Source: JAMLIN01 sp041676645 (GTDB taxonomy: Bacteria; Pseudomonadota; Gammaproteobacteria; Burkholderiales; Burkholderiaceae_E). Taken from it: a stretch of DNA of 25,026 nt. The notes under the pieces are model-generated. The model worked only from the letters and a program-made list of their open reading frames with translations, ran no database searches and was not told the DNA's origin. Location of the stretch: contig JBAYRO010000041.1 of NCBI GenBank assembly GCA_041676645.1, forward strand, positions 1 to 25,026. Reading direction: 5' to 3'. Shown piece by piece: positions 6,458 through 13,801 of the stretch. Position numbers and translations under genes: made by a program. Within the stretch, counting starts at the first letter, position 1; each line of letters starts with the position of its first letter.

Positions 6458-8509
6458 CTACCAGCCGCCGCCGCCACCCCCGCCACCGCCGCCTCCCGAT
6501 CCGCCGCCCCCGCCGGAGAAGCCCGACGATGAGGACTTCGGTGGCGGAATGGCGCTGGCGAAGGAACCCTGGGTCGCCTTCACCATGCCCGACAGGGAAT
6601 TCGCGAAGCCGCGGCGGCCCTGCCAGTCGGCTCCGCCGCGCCACGCCGGCCGGTAGCTGCTGGCCAGGTCCTCGCCCGGATGCGCCCGCGCGAAGGCTGC
6701 CTCGAAGGCTTCGGACCAGGGCTTCTCGACGCCCAGCGCGATGGCGTAGGGAAGCAGGCGCTCGAAGCGTTCGGTGGTGAGCTCGGGCGCATCGGCGAAG
6801 TTGAGCCGTCCGCTTTCGGCAGTGTCCATGTACAGCCGCAATCCCGCGAGCTGGTCCATGATGCGCCGGCCGGCGACCGTCGGCGCCCGCAGCAGGTAGT
6901 AGAACAGGCCGTTCAGGAGGGCGAAGCCGCCGACCAGGATGAAGGGAAAGCCGTTCTCGAGCAGCGCTTCGAGGCCGCGGCCGAAGCCCGAGGGCAGCGT
7001 CCCGTCCGAAAGCGTTCCGCGCAGGGACAGGAACATGAAGCCGAACCAGACGATCACCGCCACGTTGATCGCCGCGATGATGATGGTTCCCACGCTGCGA
7101 CCGGCGAGGAAGGCGCGCACCATGCGCACCACCACCGAGCCGGCGGTGGCGCCGACCACGCAGGTGGCCCCCAGCAGGGTCGCTTCTCCCGGGCTCAGCT
7201 CCCCGAAGACCAGGATCGCCGCGACAGTGACCGCCGTCAGCGCCAGGCCGATGAAGAAGTAGCCGCGATTGCGCCTGAAAAAACGGTGGCGATTCTCCTT
7301 CTCGATCGCGCCCTTGAAGCCGGCCAGCGCCTTCGCCACGGCGGGCCCGTTGGCGCGGGCGATGCGCACCCGGCCGCCCTGGCGCTCGAGCCAGGCCAGC
7401 AAGGCCCGCTCTCCGGCGGGCAGGGTCGGTCCGTCGACGGGCGTCGCGGTGCGAACCAGGGTCGGCTCGCTGGCGCTGCCTTCGAATAGCAGCAGGCCCC
7501 GGGTCGCCAGGGATACCGCCGCGGCCGTGAACTCGCGCCAGCCGCTGCGCCAGCCCCACTGATGGACGTAGGCGGCCAGCCCCGGCGAGATGCCTTCGGG
7601 CGGATGGAACAACGGGATCGTCAGGCCACTGGGTGGATCGCGCCCGACTGCCCGCCATGTCAGCAGGTAGAAGGCCAGCACGCCGAGCAGGCCGGCGCCG
7701 GTCAGCAGGTACCTGCGGTAGTCGAGCATCGCGTGGCCCAGCGCCTGCATGCCGCTGGGCGGCGCCACCAGGCCGGCGGGGATCTCGGCCACCACGCTGA
7801 GGCCCTCGCCGGGCGCCAGCGTCCGGGTCGATGCGACGCGAAGCGACTTGTCGTGCCCCAGCTCGGCACGCCAGTCGGTGCCGCGCGCACCGGCCCGGCC
7901 GGTATAGCCGGTCCAGCGAACCGGGGCGACCTGTCCGGGCAGGTGGATCGTGGCGCTGGCGATCCCGATCGGGAACGCCCATTCATTGCCGGTCACGTTC
8001 CAGAACAGCTCGGTGTGCTCGGGCAGGTACCGGATCTGGCGCGTGGTGGAGTACTGCAGCCGGTAGGTATGGCGGCCGGGCGCGAGCAGGGTGTTCTCGT
8101 CGCCCATGTAGATGCGCAGCCCACGGTCGTTGCGTCGGGTGAAGTGCGGCTCGGGCGTGCCGTCGCGGGTGACCGAATGCAGCTCGAAGCCCACCCGGCG
8201 CAGGTTGCCCCCGGCATCCTCGAAGCGCAGCGGGAAGTCGCGGTAGATGCCGCGCCGGATCTGCCGGCCCTCGGCATGGACGACGATCGTTTCGGTCACC
8301 GCCAGTTCGCCGTCGGCGCCGACTTCCACCAGGGCGTCGAAGCGCTCGATCACTTCGGCGGCGATCGCCGGCATCGCGCCGGTCGCCAGCAGGCTCGCCA
8401 GAAGGGCAGTCCGCAGGGCAGTCCGCAGGGCAGTCCGCAGGGCACGCAAAGGCGCCCGCCGCGCGCAGCACAGCAGGCGCCGGAGCGGCCGGATCGACTG
8501 GCGCCACAT
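6458..8509 (-). CDS. DUF2207 membrane protein with polyglycine C-terminus
   Basis: A 683-residue protein matching the DUF2207 pattern. An N-terminal signal region ends in A-I-A-A near residue 51 and is followed by the extracytoplasmic domain with R-R-G-I-Y-R-D-F-P. A membrane segment lies near residue 265, two further hydrophobic regions follow mid-protein, and a cytoplasmic domain leads to a C-terminal tail of glycines ending in Trp. That tail is normal for the family. The pre-hydrophobic n-region is unusually long and basic, and contains a Thr-Ala-Leu-Arg repeat encoded by three perfect 12-bp units at 8404-8439. It lies 14 nt downstream of lemA; LemA/DUF2207 pairs are common in bacteria and thought to act in the envelope, but no reaction is known. 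The start at 8509 has only a weak ribosome site; an internal start after the repeat cannot be excluded. Confidence 0.88.
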   Translation of the reverse strand: MWRQSIRPLRRLLCCARRAPLRALRTALRTALRTALLASLLATGAMPAIAAEVIERFDALVEVGADGELAVTETIVVHAEGRQIRRGIYRDFPLRFEDAGGNLRRVGFELHSVTRDGTPEPHFTRRNDRGLRIYMGDENTLLAPGRHTYRLQYSTTRQIRYLPEHTELFWNVTGNEWAFPIGIASATIHLPGQVAPVRWTGYTGRAGARGTDWRAELGHDKSLRVASTRTLAPGEGLSVVAEIPAGLVAPPSGMQALGHAMLDYRRYLLTGAGLLGVLAFYLLTWRAVGRDPPSGLTIPLFHPPEGISPGLAAYVHQWGWRSGWREFTAAAVSLATRGLLLFEGSASEPTLVRTATPVDGPTLPAGERALLAWLERQGGRVRIARANGPAVAKALAGFKGAIEKENRHRFFRRNRGYFFIGLALTAVTVAAILVFGELSPGEATLLGATCVVGATAGSVVVRMVRAFLAGRSVGTIIIAAINVAVIVWFGFMFLSLRGTLSDGTLPSGFGRGLEALLENGFPFILVGGFALLNGLFYYLLRAPTVAGRRIMDQLAGLRLYMDTAESGRLNFADAPELTTERFERLLPYAIALGVEKPWSEAFEAAFARAHPGEDLASSYRPAWRGGADWQGRRGFANSLSGMVKATQGSFASAIPPPKSSSSGFSGGGGGSGGGGGGGGGGGW
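8404..8439. repeat. Tandem 12-bp repeat (3 perfect units) inside DUF2207 gene
   Basis: Three uninterrupted copies of GGGCAGTCCGCA at 8404-8415, 8416-8427 and 8428-8439, followed by a partial fourth unit (GGGCA). The unit length is a multiple of three, so on the minus strand it adds four residues (T-A-L-R) per copy to the signal-peptide region without a frameshift. Confidence 0.95.
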
Positions 8510-8523
8510 GGCGTTCCGCCCGT

Positions 8524-9087
8524 TCAGCCCTGGAAGGAAACCCCGGGCACCGCGCGGCTCGCGTCGTCGGTCTCGAAGAAGGCTCCCTTGGAGAATCCGA
8601 ACATGCCAGCGACCAGGTTGCTCGGAAAGGACTCGACCATGACGTTGAGTTCGCGTGTCGCGCCGTTGTAGTAGCGGCGCGCCATCTGGATCTCGTCCTC
8701 GATGCCGGCAAGCGAGGCCTGCAGCTGCAGGAAGTTCTGGCTTGCCTTGAGGTCCGGGTAGTTCTCGACCACCGCCAGCAGGCGACCGAGCGCGCCCGAC
8801 AGCAGGCCCTCGACCTGCGCGCGGCCGGCGATGTCGTCGGCCGGCATGGCCCGGGCCTGGTTGCGCAGTTCGGTCACTTCCCGCAGCGTGGTCTGTTCGT
8901 GGCCGGCGTAGCCCTTGACGGCTTCCACGAGGTTCGGGATCAGGTCGGAGCGGCGCTTGAGCTGCACATCGATCCCGCTCCAGCCTTCCGCCGCCATCTG
9001 CCGGCTGCGCACGAGCCGGTTGTACACGACGATGGCATAGGCGAGCACCGCGATGACGACCGCGGCCAGGACGAGGCTTGTGATCAT
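8524..9087 (-). CDS. lemA: LemA family protein
   Basis: A 187-residue LemA protein: one N-terminal membrane helix (about residues 2-23), then Y-N-R-L-V and the conserved helical cytoplasmic domain. The family segments I-D-V-Q-L-K-R-R-x-D-L-I-P-N-L-V, the S-Q-N-F-L-Q-L-Q segment and the A-R-R-Y-Y-N-G-A-T-R segment are all intact. Length is typical. The ATG at 9087 has AAGGAG (9094-9099) 6 nt upstream, which fixes the start over the longer open frame to 9213. First gene of a probable lemA-DUF2207-crotonase transcript; its promoter must lie in the 135 bp between it and the ddh stop, where I see no clear boxes. LemA has been tied to membrane and envelope functions but has no established biochemical activity. 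Confidence 0.95.
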   Translation of the reverse strand: MITSLVLAAVVIAVLAYAIVVYNRLVRSRQMAAEGWSGIDVQLKRRSDLIPNLVEAVKGYAGHEQTTLREVTELRNQARAMPADDIAGRAQVEGLLSGALGRLLAVVENYPDLKASQNFLQLQASLAGIEDEIQMARRYYNGATRELNVMVESFPSNLVAGMFGFSKGAFFETDDASRAVPGVSFQG

Positions 9088-9222
9088 GGCAGGCTCCTTG
9101 TGCGCCCGCCGCCGGATGCCGGAGGGTCGGGCCGCCAGATCATAACCGCCGGTGGGCGCCGCGGGCAGGCTCGCCGGACGAGTGGCGGCTCGCCGCTGGC
9201 GCCCGAGGAACAACAGGCTTGC

Positions 9223-10209
9223 TCAGAGCAGCTCCCGGCGCAGCCGGGCGGGATCCTTGGGCGACAACAGTCCGGGCGCGATATCGAGCACCGAGCGCGC
9301 ACCGGTCTCGCCGCGCGAGGCGAGGCGATGGGCGGCGCGTGCATAGGCGACCAGCACGCTGGCGGTGAATTCCGGATTGCTCTGCAGTCGCAGCGAGAAC
9401 TCCATGGTCTGCGCCGCCTGCTCGCTGCTGCGGCCGCTGCGGATGACGAAGCCGCCATGCGGCATCGCGCCATGCTCGCGCCGCAACTGCTCGGCATCGA
9501 TGAAGTGCACCGTGGTGTCGTAGTCGGCGAAATAGTCGGGCATGGTGACGATCGCCTGTTCGACATGGGCGGCATCGGCGCCCTCGGCGAGCACCACATG
9601 GCATTCGCGGTGGTGCTTCTCGCGCGTCTCGAGCACCGGCTGGGTGCCGCTGCGGGCGCGCTCGATCGCGCCCGGCGACGGAATCGTGTACTGCACCGCG
9701 CCGGCCACGCCCGGCAGTCGCCGCACGGCGTCGGAGTGCCCCTGGCTCAGGCCCTTGCCCCAGAAGGTATAGGTGGCGCCCTGCGGCAGGATCGCTTCCC
9801 CGAACAGCCGCTCGATCGAGAACAGGCCCGGATCCCAGCCGACCGAAATCAGCGCCAGCCTGCTGCCCTGCCGCGCGGCGGCATCGACCGCCGCGAAATA
9901 CTCCGGAATGCGGGCATGGGTGTCGAAGCTGTCGACCGTGTTGAACCGGGCGGCGAGCGCCGGGCCCTGTTCCGGCAGGTCGGACTTCGAGCCGCCGCAC
10001 AGGATCATCACATCGATCGCGTCGGCGAACTCGTCGACCCGCTCGAGCCGGTGCACCGGCGTCGTGGTGTCGCGCAACACGATCGATGCCGGGTCGCGGC
10101 GGCTGAAGACGGCGACGAGCCGCATGTCGGGACTGTGCGTGAGCGCGGTTTCGACACCCCTGCCGAGATTGCCGTAGCCGGCGATGCCGATGCGGATTCT
10201 GTTGCTCAT
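9223..10209 (-). CDS. ddh: meso-Diaminopimelate D-dehydrogenase
   Basis: A 328-residue enzyme that makes meso-diaminopimelate from tetrahydrodipicolinate in one NADPH-dependent amination, bypassing the succinylase route. The N-terminal nucleotide fold shows G-Y-G-N-L-G-R at residues 11-17, and residue order through the protein follows the Corynebacterium enzyme as I recall it: F-S-R-R, D-V-M-I-L-C-G-G-S, P-E-Q-x-P, G-W-D-P-G-L-F-S, W-G-K-G-L-S-Q-G-H-S-D, T-M-P-D-Y-F, G-M/A-M-P-H-G-G and N-P-x-F-T-A-S. The conserved substrate-binding segments are all present. The ATG at 10209 has GGAG (10221-10224) 11 nt upstream; the open frame extends further but only into the promoter region. It is divergent from a secreted peptidoglycan peptidase, with 155 bp between the two starts, a plausible cell-wall pair. 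Confidence 0.95.
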   Translation of the reverse strand: MSNRIRIGIAGYGNLGRGVETALTHSPDMRLVAVFSRRDPASIVLRDTTTPVHRLERVDEFADAIDVMILCGGSKSDLPEQGPALAARFNTVDSFDTHARIPEYFAAVDAAARQGSRLALISVGWDPGLFSIERLFGEAILPQGATYTFWGKGLSQGHSDAVRRLPGVAGAVQYTIPSPGAIERARSGTQPVLETREKHHRECHVVLAEGADAAHVEQAIVTMPDYFADYDTTVHFIDAEQLRREHGAMPHGGFVIRSGRSSEQAAQTMEFSLRLQSNPEFTASVLVAYARAAHRLASRGETGARSVLDIAPGLLSPKDPARLRRELL

Positions 10210-10364
10210 GGAAGAAGAAGCTCCGGTGGATTCCTCCCGATTCTGGCAGAAGTCGGCCGCCATCCGCCCCGGGAATCCGTGTGGCTCGGCGCGGATAGTA
10301 AGATCGGTCGCAATCCGGGCCGCCGCCATCGGGGCGGGCGGCCAGCACATGATGGAGAGGATGC

Positions 10365-11231
10365 ATGGCCCTTGCGCACCGGCCTGGCGGAGTTCGAGGC
10401 CTTGTCCTGCGCATCGCGCTGCTCGTCGCGATCGGGCTCCCTGGCTGGCGCGCCCATGCCAGCGAGCTGCCCATCGAGCGCAGCGTGCCCGGCGGTATCG
10501 CGCTGGTCGAACTCGGCGCTTCGCCCGAGGCGCCGCGGGCAAGCTTCGATGCCACGCCGGTGCTGGTGGTCGGCGATCCGGCGGGCTGGACCGCGGTGGT
10601 CGGCATCGGGCTCGATGCCACGCCCGGCACCCACCACCTCCTGGTGCGTCGCGCCGGGGAGCCGGAGCAGCGGCGCGACTTCGAGGTGGCCCCGGTGCGC
10701 TACGCCGAGCAGCGGCTCAAGGTGGCGCCGGGGCAGGTCGATCTCTCACCCGAGAACCTCGCGCGCTACCAGCGCGAACGCGAGCATCTTGCCGGCGTAG
10801 TGGCGCAGCACAGCGATGCGCTGCCGACGGCGTTGCGCATGGTCCAGCCGACCCCGGGGCGGCGCTCCAGCTCCTTCGGCTTGCGGCGGATCTTCAACGA
10901 GCAGCCGCGGCGCCCGCACAGCGGCATGGACATCGCCGCTGCGGTCGGCACGCCGGTGGTCGCGGCGGCGGCCGGTCGCGTCATCGATACCGGTGACTAT
11001 TTCTTCAACGGCAAGACGATCTGGCTCGACCACGGCAGCGGCCTGCTGAGCATGTACTGCCATCTCAGCGAGATCGAGGTCGAGCCGGGTGATATGGTCA
11101 TGGCGGGCGATCCGATCGGAGCCGTCGGGGCCACCGGTCGGGTCACGGGGCCGCACCTGCACTGGTCGGTGAGCCTCAATCGCAAGATGGTCGATCCGGC
11201 GCTGTTCCTCGATGCAGCGCCGGCGCAATAG
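10365..11231 (+). CDS. Secreted M23-family metallopeptidase
   Basis: A 288-residue periplasmic peptidase of the M23 (LytM/lysostaphin) family, zinc enzymes that cut peptidoglycan cross-links. A signal peptide covers about residues 1-32 (A-H-A-S then E-L-P). An N-terminal beta-rich domain follows, and the C-terminal M23 domain carries the zinc motif H185-S-G-M-D189 and H264-L-H266-W. The first zinc motif is intact as HxxxD and the HxH motif is present, so it should be active. Nearby family features F-G-x-R-R, Y-G/D-H-G-x-G-L and G-x-V-G-A-T-G-R-V-T-G-P-H-L-H-W are visible. GGAGAGG (10354-10360) precedes the ATG by 4 nt; an ATG at 10361 is out of frame. It lies opposite ddh and just upstream of the HIT and macrodomain genes (14 nt to the HIT start). 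Confidence 0.94.
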   Translation: MALAHRPGGVRGLVLRIALLVAIGLPGWRAHASELPIERSVPGGIALVELGASPEAPRASFDATPVLVVGDPAGWTAVVGIGLDATPGTHHLLVRRAGEPEQRRDFEVAPVRYAEQRLKVAPGQVDLSPENLARYQREREHLAGVVAQHSDALPTALRMVQPTPGRRSSSFGLRRIFNEQPRRPHSGMDIAAAVGTPVVAAAAGRVIDTGDYFFNGKTIWLDHGSGLLSMYCHLSEIEVEPGDMVMAGDPIGAVGATGRVTGPHLHWSVSLNRKMVDPALFLDAAPAQ

Positions 11232-11245
11232 CCGGAGGAAACCAG

Positions 11246-11731
11246 ATGACGAAGGATTTGCCCACGGATTCGCCACGACACGATCCCGCGGATTGCCTGT
11301 TCTGCCGCATCGGCGGGAAATCCCTGCCTTCGCATGTCGTTCACGAATCCGACCGGATCCTCGCGTTCCTCGACATCCACCCGATCCGCCGGGGCCATGT
11401 CGTGATCATTCCGAAGGCGCACTACGCCTGGTTCGACGACCTGCCGGCCGATGTCGCCGCCGAGATCCTCGGCTTCGCCCGGGAGCTTGCGCCGATCCTG
11501 CGACGCCGCTACGACGCGAAACGGGTCGGTTTCATGTTCACCGGCACCGATATCGCCCATGCCCATGCGCATGTGGTGCCGATGGTGGAGCCGACCGACA
11601 TCACCTCGCGCCGCTACATCGCCGAGGAAACACTGAGCTTCGGAACCGCGCCACGCATGCCCGACGAGGAACTCGGCGCGATCGCGACCGAGATCGCGGC
11701 GGCGCTGGTCTCGGACGACGTCTTTCCCTGA
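11246..11731 (+). CDS. HIT-family nucleotide-binding protein
   Basis: A 161-residue histidine-triad protein. The N-terminal C-L-F-C-R-I segment, the F-L-D-I-H-P segment, the G-H-V-V-I-I-P-K strand and the triad H105-A-H107-A-H109-V-V are all present; H107 or H109 region carries the nucleotidyl-transfer histidine expected for the family. HIT hydrolases act on purine nucleoside phosphoramidates, AMP-lysine or dinucleoside polyphosphates. GGAGGA lies 8 nt before the ATG. It sits 14 nt after the M23 gene and 9 nt before a macrodomain gene, so these are likely co-transcribed. HIT and macro domains are found fused in some eukaryotic proteins, which favours a shared nucleotide or ADP-ribose job, but that is inference. 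The C-terminal tail after about residue 135 is less conserved. Confidence 0.94.
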   Translation: MTKDLPTDSPRHDPADCLFCRIGGKSLPSHVVHESDRILAFLDIHPIRRGHVVIIPKAHYAWFDDLPADVAAEILGFARELAPILRRRYDAKRVGFMFTGTDIAHAHAHVVPMVEPTDITSRRYIAEETLSFGTAPRMPDEELGAIATEIAAALVSDDVFP

Positions 11732-11740
11732 GGCCCGCGC

Positions 11741-12259
11741 ATGAGCACGAAGCTGCACGCGCTGCGGGCGGACATCACCACGCTGGGAGTCGATGCTATC
11801 GTCAACGCCGCCAACGGCTCGCTGCTGGGCGGGGGCGGCGTCGACGGCGCGATCCATCGCGCCGCCGGGCCGGAGCTGCTGGAGGAGTGCCGCCTGCTGG
11901 GCGGCTGCGACACCGGCGATGCGAAGATCACCCGCGGCTATCGCCTGCCCGCGAAGCATGTCATCCATACCGTCGGTCCGGTCTGGCGGGGCGGTTCGCA
12001 TGGCGAAGCCGGGCTGCTCGAGTCCTGCTATCGGCGCTCGATCGCGCTGGCCGTCGAGCACGGCCTGGCGTCGATCGCGTTTCCCGGCATTAGTACCGGC
12101 GTCTACGGCTATCCGGTGGAGCCGGCCGCGCGGATCGCGGTCGTCACGGCGCGATCGGCCCTTGCCGAAGCCCCGGGCCTGCGAGAGTTGATCTTCTGCT
12201 GCTTCTCCGAGGCCGACCTGCAGGTGTACGAGCGCCTGCTCGGAGCCGGGGCCGCCTGA
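11741..12259 (+). CDS. Macrodomain protein, O-acetyl-ADP-ribose deacetylase-like
   Basis: A 172-residue protein consisting of one macrodomain of the MacroD/YmdB class. Hallmarks are the I-V-N-A-A-N-G strand, the catalytic-loop region L-G-G-G-G-V-D-G-A-I-H-R-A-A-G, the G-D-A-K-I-T-R-G-Y segment, V-I-H-T-V-G-P-V-W, and the phosphate-binding loop G-I-S-T-G-V-Y-G-Y-P. These support ADP-ribose binding and probable removal of acetyl or ADP-ribosyl groups in the cytoplasm. Length matches stand-alone bacterial members. The preceding GAGG overlaps the HIT stop codon and is 8 nt from the ATG. Last gene of the M23-HIT-macro run; a long structured non-coding region follows. Which of the two esterase activities dominates cannot be told from sequence. 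Confidence 0.94.
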   Translation: MSTKLHALRADITTLGVDAIVNAANGSLLGGGGVDGAIHRAAGPELLEECRLLGGCDTGDAKITRGYRLPAKHVIHTVGPVWRGGSHGEAGLLESCYRRSIALAVEHGLASIAFPGISTGVYGYPVEPAARIAVVTARSALAEAPGLRELIFCCFSEADLQVYERLLGAGAA

Positions 12260-12633
12260 CCTGCGCTCCTCACCGCCCCACAAATCGCCCGCGCCGCCGG
12301 CCACCTGCCGCGGCGCCGGCAAGGTTCCCGGCGCACGTGAGACGATTGCAACGGCGTCGCGCGCGTGCCGCCACCGTTCCCACAAAGGCGGGTGCGCCCG
12401 CGATGCGTAGCGCCTTGTGTGGCGCCGAGAAGCGCAGCGAGACGGACGCGGACAAGCGAACGCTTGACCGCGGCTGGCTCGGGAGCATCGCAGGACGACG
12501 GCGAAGCCGTCGCGCCACACTGAAGCGAAGCAGCGCGGGCGCACCCGCCTTTGGCACGAAGGCACGAGCACCCGCCTTTGGCCAGAGGGCTCTCGAACGT
12601 GGGCACAGCCGCCGCCGCAGCCGCCCACCGACG
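12260..12633. other. Gene-free region holding a structured element
   Basis: 374 bp lie between the macrodomain stop and the DUF2474 stop (convergent). The first 120 bp are GC-rich with no recognised feature. The remainder is dominated by nested inverted repeats described separately. Frames running through it have no family resemblance and no ribosome sites, so I do not call a gene here. Confidence 0.7.
12384..12552. repeat. Nested inverted-repeat element (possible REP/MITE-like or structured RNA)
   Basis: The outer arms are a perfect 19-bp inverted repeat: 12384-12402 and 12534-12552. Inside, 12417-12425 pairs with 12512-12520 (9 bp). Within that are two more hairpins: 12447-12472, with 5 + 6 bp around one A/A mismatch and a 2-nt centre, and 12497-12511, a 6-bp stem with a GAA loop. 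Outside the right arm, a 15-nt piece of it (12541-12555) is repeated directly at 12568-12582. The whole folds as a multibranched structure on either strand. No transposase or reverse transcriptase is nearby. Confidence 0.8.
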
Positions 12634-12783
12634 TCAGGCCGTCAGCCCCGCCGCATTCATCAGCAGGCGCAGCAGTCCGGCGACCAGCCCGAGGGCGAGG
12701 ACGCCCATGATCCACAGGCCGATCATCCAGGCGATCCGTTTCGGCCAGGAGGGCCGGTGGGCATCATCCGGCCGGGCCGGCAT
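12634..12783 (-). CDS. DUF2474 small membrane protein, cytochrome bd accessory subunit
   Basis: A 49-residue protein too short for most gene finders. A basic N-terminal segment (R-P-S-W-P-K-R) is followed by one hydrophobic helix of about 24 residues with the W-x-x-G-L-W pattern and a short C-terminus. This fits DUF2474, small proteins found directly downstream of cyanide-insensitive oxidase subunit II and thought to act like CydX in stabilising the oxidase; that role is established for CydX and inferred here. Its ATG shares one base with the cydB stop (TGATG), indicating translational coupling. Last gene of the oxidase operon. Confidence 0.85.
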   Translation of the reverse strand: MPARPDDAHRPSWPKRIAWMIGLWIMGVLALGLVAGLLRLLMNAAGLTA

Positions 12784-13796
12784 CAGTGATACCCCTCGCC
12801 GGCCTTCACCTTGCCGCGAAACACGTAGTAGGACCAGCCGCTGTATCCGAGGATCACGGGGATGATCAGCAGGGCGCCCACCAGGGTGAAGCCGAGGCTC
12901 TGCTCGGGCGCCGCCGCCTGCCAGATCGACAGGGAGTGCGGCACGATGTTCGGCCAGATGCTGATCACGAAACCCGAGTAGCCGAGGAAGATCAGCAGCA
13001 GGGCGCAGAGGAAGGGCGTGGCGCCCGGGTCGCCGGGCCGGCGGATCGCGTGCAGGATCATCCAGGCGGCGGCCAGCACCAGGACGGGCACCGGGGCAAA
13101 CCAGACGATGTGCGGGAAGCCGAACCAGCGATCCGCGATCGAGGGATGGATGAAGGGGCTCCAGAGGCTGACGACGGCGATCATCCCCAGCATCCCGAGC
13201 GTGATGGGGCGCGTCACCCGCTTCATCGTCCGCTGCAGTTCTCCCTCGGTCTTGAGGATGAGCCAGGTGGCGCCGAGCAGCGAGTAGGCCAGCACGACAC
13301 CGCAGCCGGTCAGGATGCTGAACGGGCTGAACCAGTCGAGCACGCCCGCCGCCGCCCGGCCGTCGACCAGCTCGATTCCCTCGATGAACGCCCCCAGCGC
13401 CGCGCCCTGGAAGAAGGCGGCGACGACCGAGCCGCTGATGAAGGCCTTGTCCCAGAACGGCTTGTGCGATTCGTCCGCCTTGAAGCGGAACTCGAAGGAG
13501 ACCCCGCGCCAGATCAGGCCCACCAGCATCAGCAGGAGCGGGATGTAGAAGCTGGTGAGCAGCACCGCGTAGGCCTTGGGGAAGGCCGCCAGCAGGCCGG
13601 CGCCGCCCAGGACCAGCCAGGTCTCGTTGCCATCCCATACCGGTGCGACCGTGTTGACCATGGTGTCCCGGTGCTCCCGCTCGCGGACGAAGGGAAAGAG
13701 GATGCCGATGCCGAGATCGAAGCCGTCCATGATGATGTACATCATCACTGCGAAGCCGATCACCAGCATCCAGGCGAGGGCAAGGTCGAATGCCAT
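12783..13796 (-). CDS. cydB: Cytochrome bd-type quinol oxidase subunit II (CioB/CydB)
   Basis: A 337-residue polytopic protein with about eight or nine membrane helices. The N-terminal helix followed by Y-I-I-M-D-G-F-D-L-G-I-G-I-L-F-P and N-T-V-A-P-V-W-D-G-N-E-T-W-L-V are signatures of subunit II, as is G-Y-S-G-W-S-Y-Y-V-F-R-G near the C-terminus. It supports the haem-bearing subunit I in quinol-to-oxygen electron transfer. Similarity to the cyanide-insensitive (Cio) branch is suggested by the short-loop partner and the DUF2474 neighbour. The ATG at 13796 is used here; a GTG at 13805 would overlap the cydA stop (GTGA), adds only three residues, and is nearly as likely. Neither has a strong ribosome site. 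Confidence 0.96.
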   Translation of the reverse strand: MAFDLALAWMLVIGFAVMMYIIMDGFDLGIGILFPFVREREHRDTMVNTVAPVWDGNETWLVLGGAGLLAAFPKAYAVLLTSFYIPLLLMLVGLIWRGVSFEFRFKADESHKPFWDKAFISGSVVAAFFQGAALGAFIEGIELVDGRAAAGVLDWFSPFSILTGCGVVLAYSLLGATWLILKTEGELQRTMKRVTRPITLGMLGMIAVVSLWSPFIHPSIADRWFGFPHIVWFAPVPVLVLAAAWMILHAIRRPGDPGATPFLCALLLIFLGYSGFVISIWPNIVPHSLSIWQAAAPEQSLGFTLVGALLIIPVILGYSGWSYYVFRGKVKAGEGYH

Positions 13797-13801
13797 GGCG
13801 T

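Noticed and set aside
8404..8439. CRISPR-like array
   Set aside because: The units are contiguous with no spacers and lie inside a coding frame; this is a simple tandem repeat.
12384..12552. Retron msr-msd or group II intron fragment
   Set aside because: The nested stems invite the idea, but there is no reverse transcriptase gene or catalytic-core sequence nearby.
12337..12789. Possible plus-strand gene in the structured gap
   Set aside because: Built from the inverted repeats, with no ribosome site, and it overlaps the DUF2474 and cydB genes.
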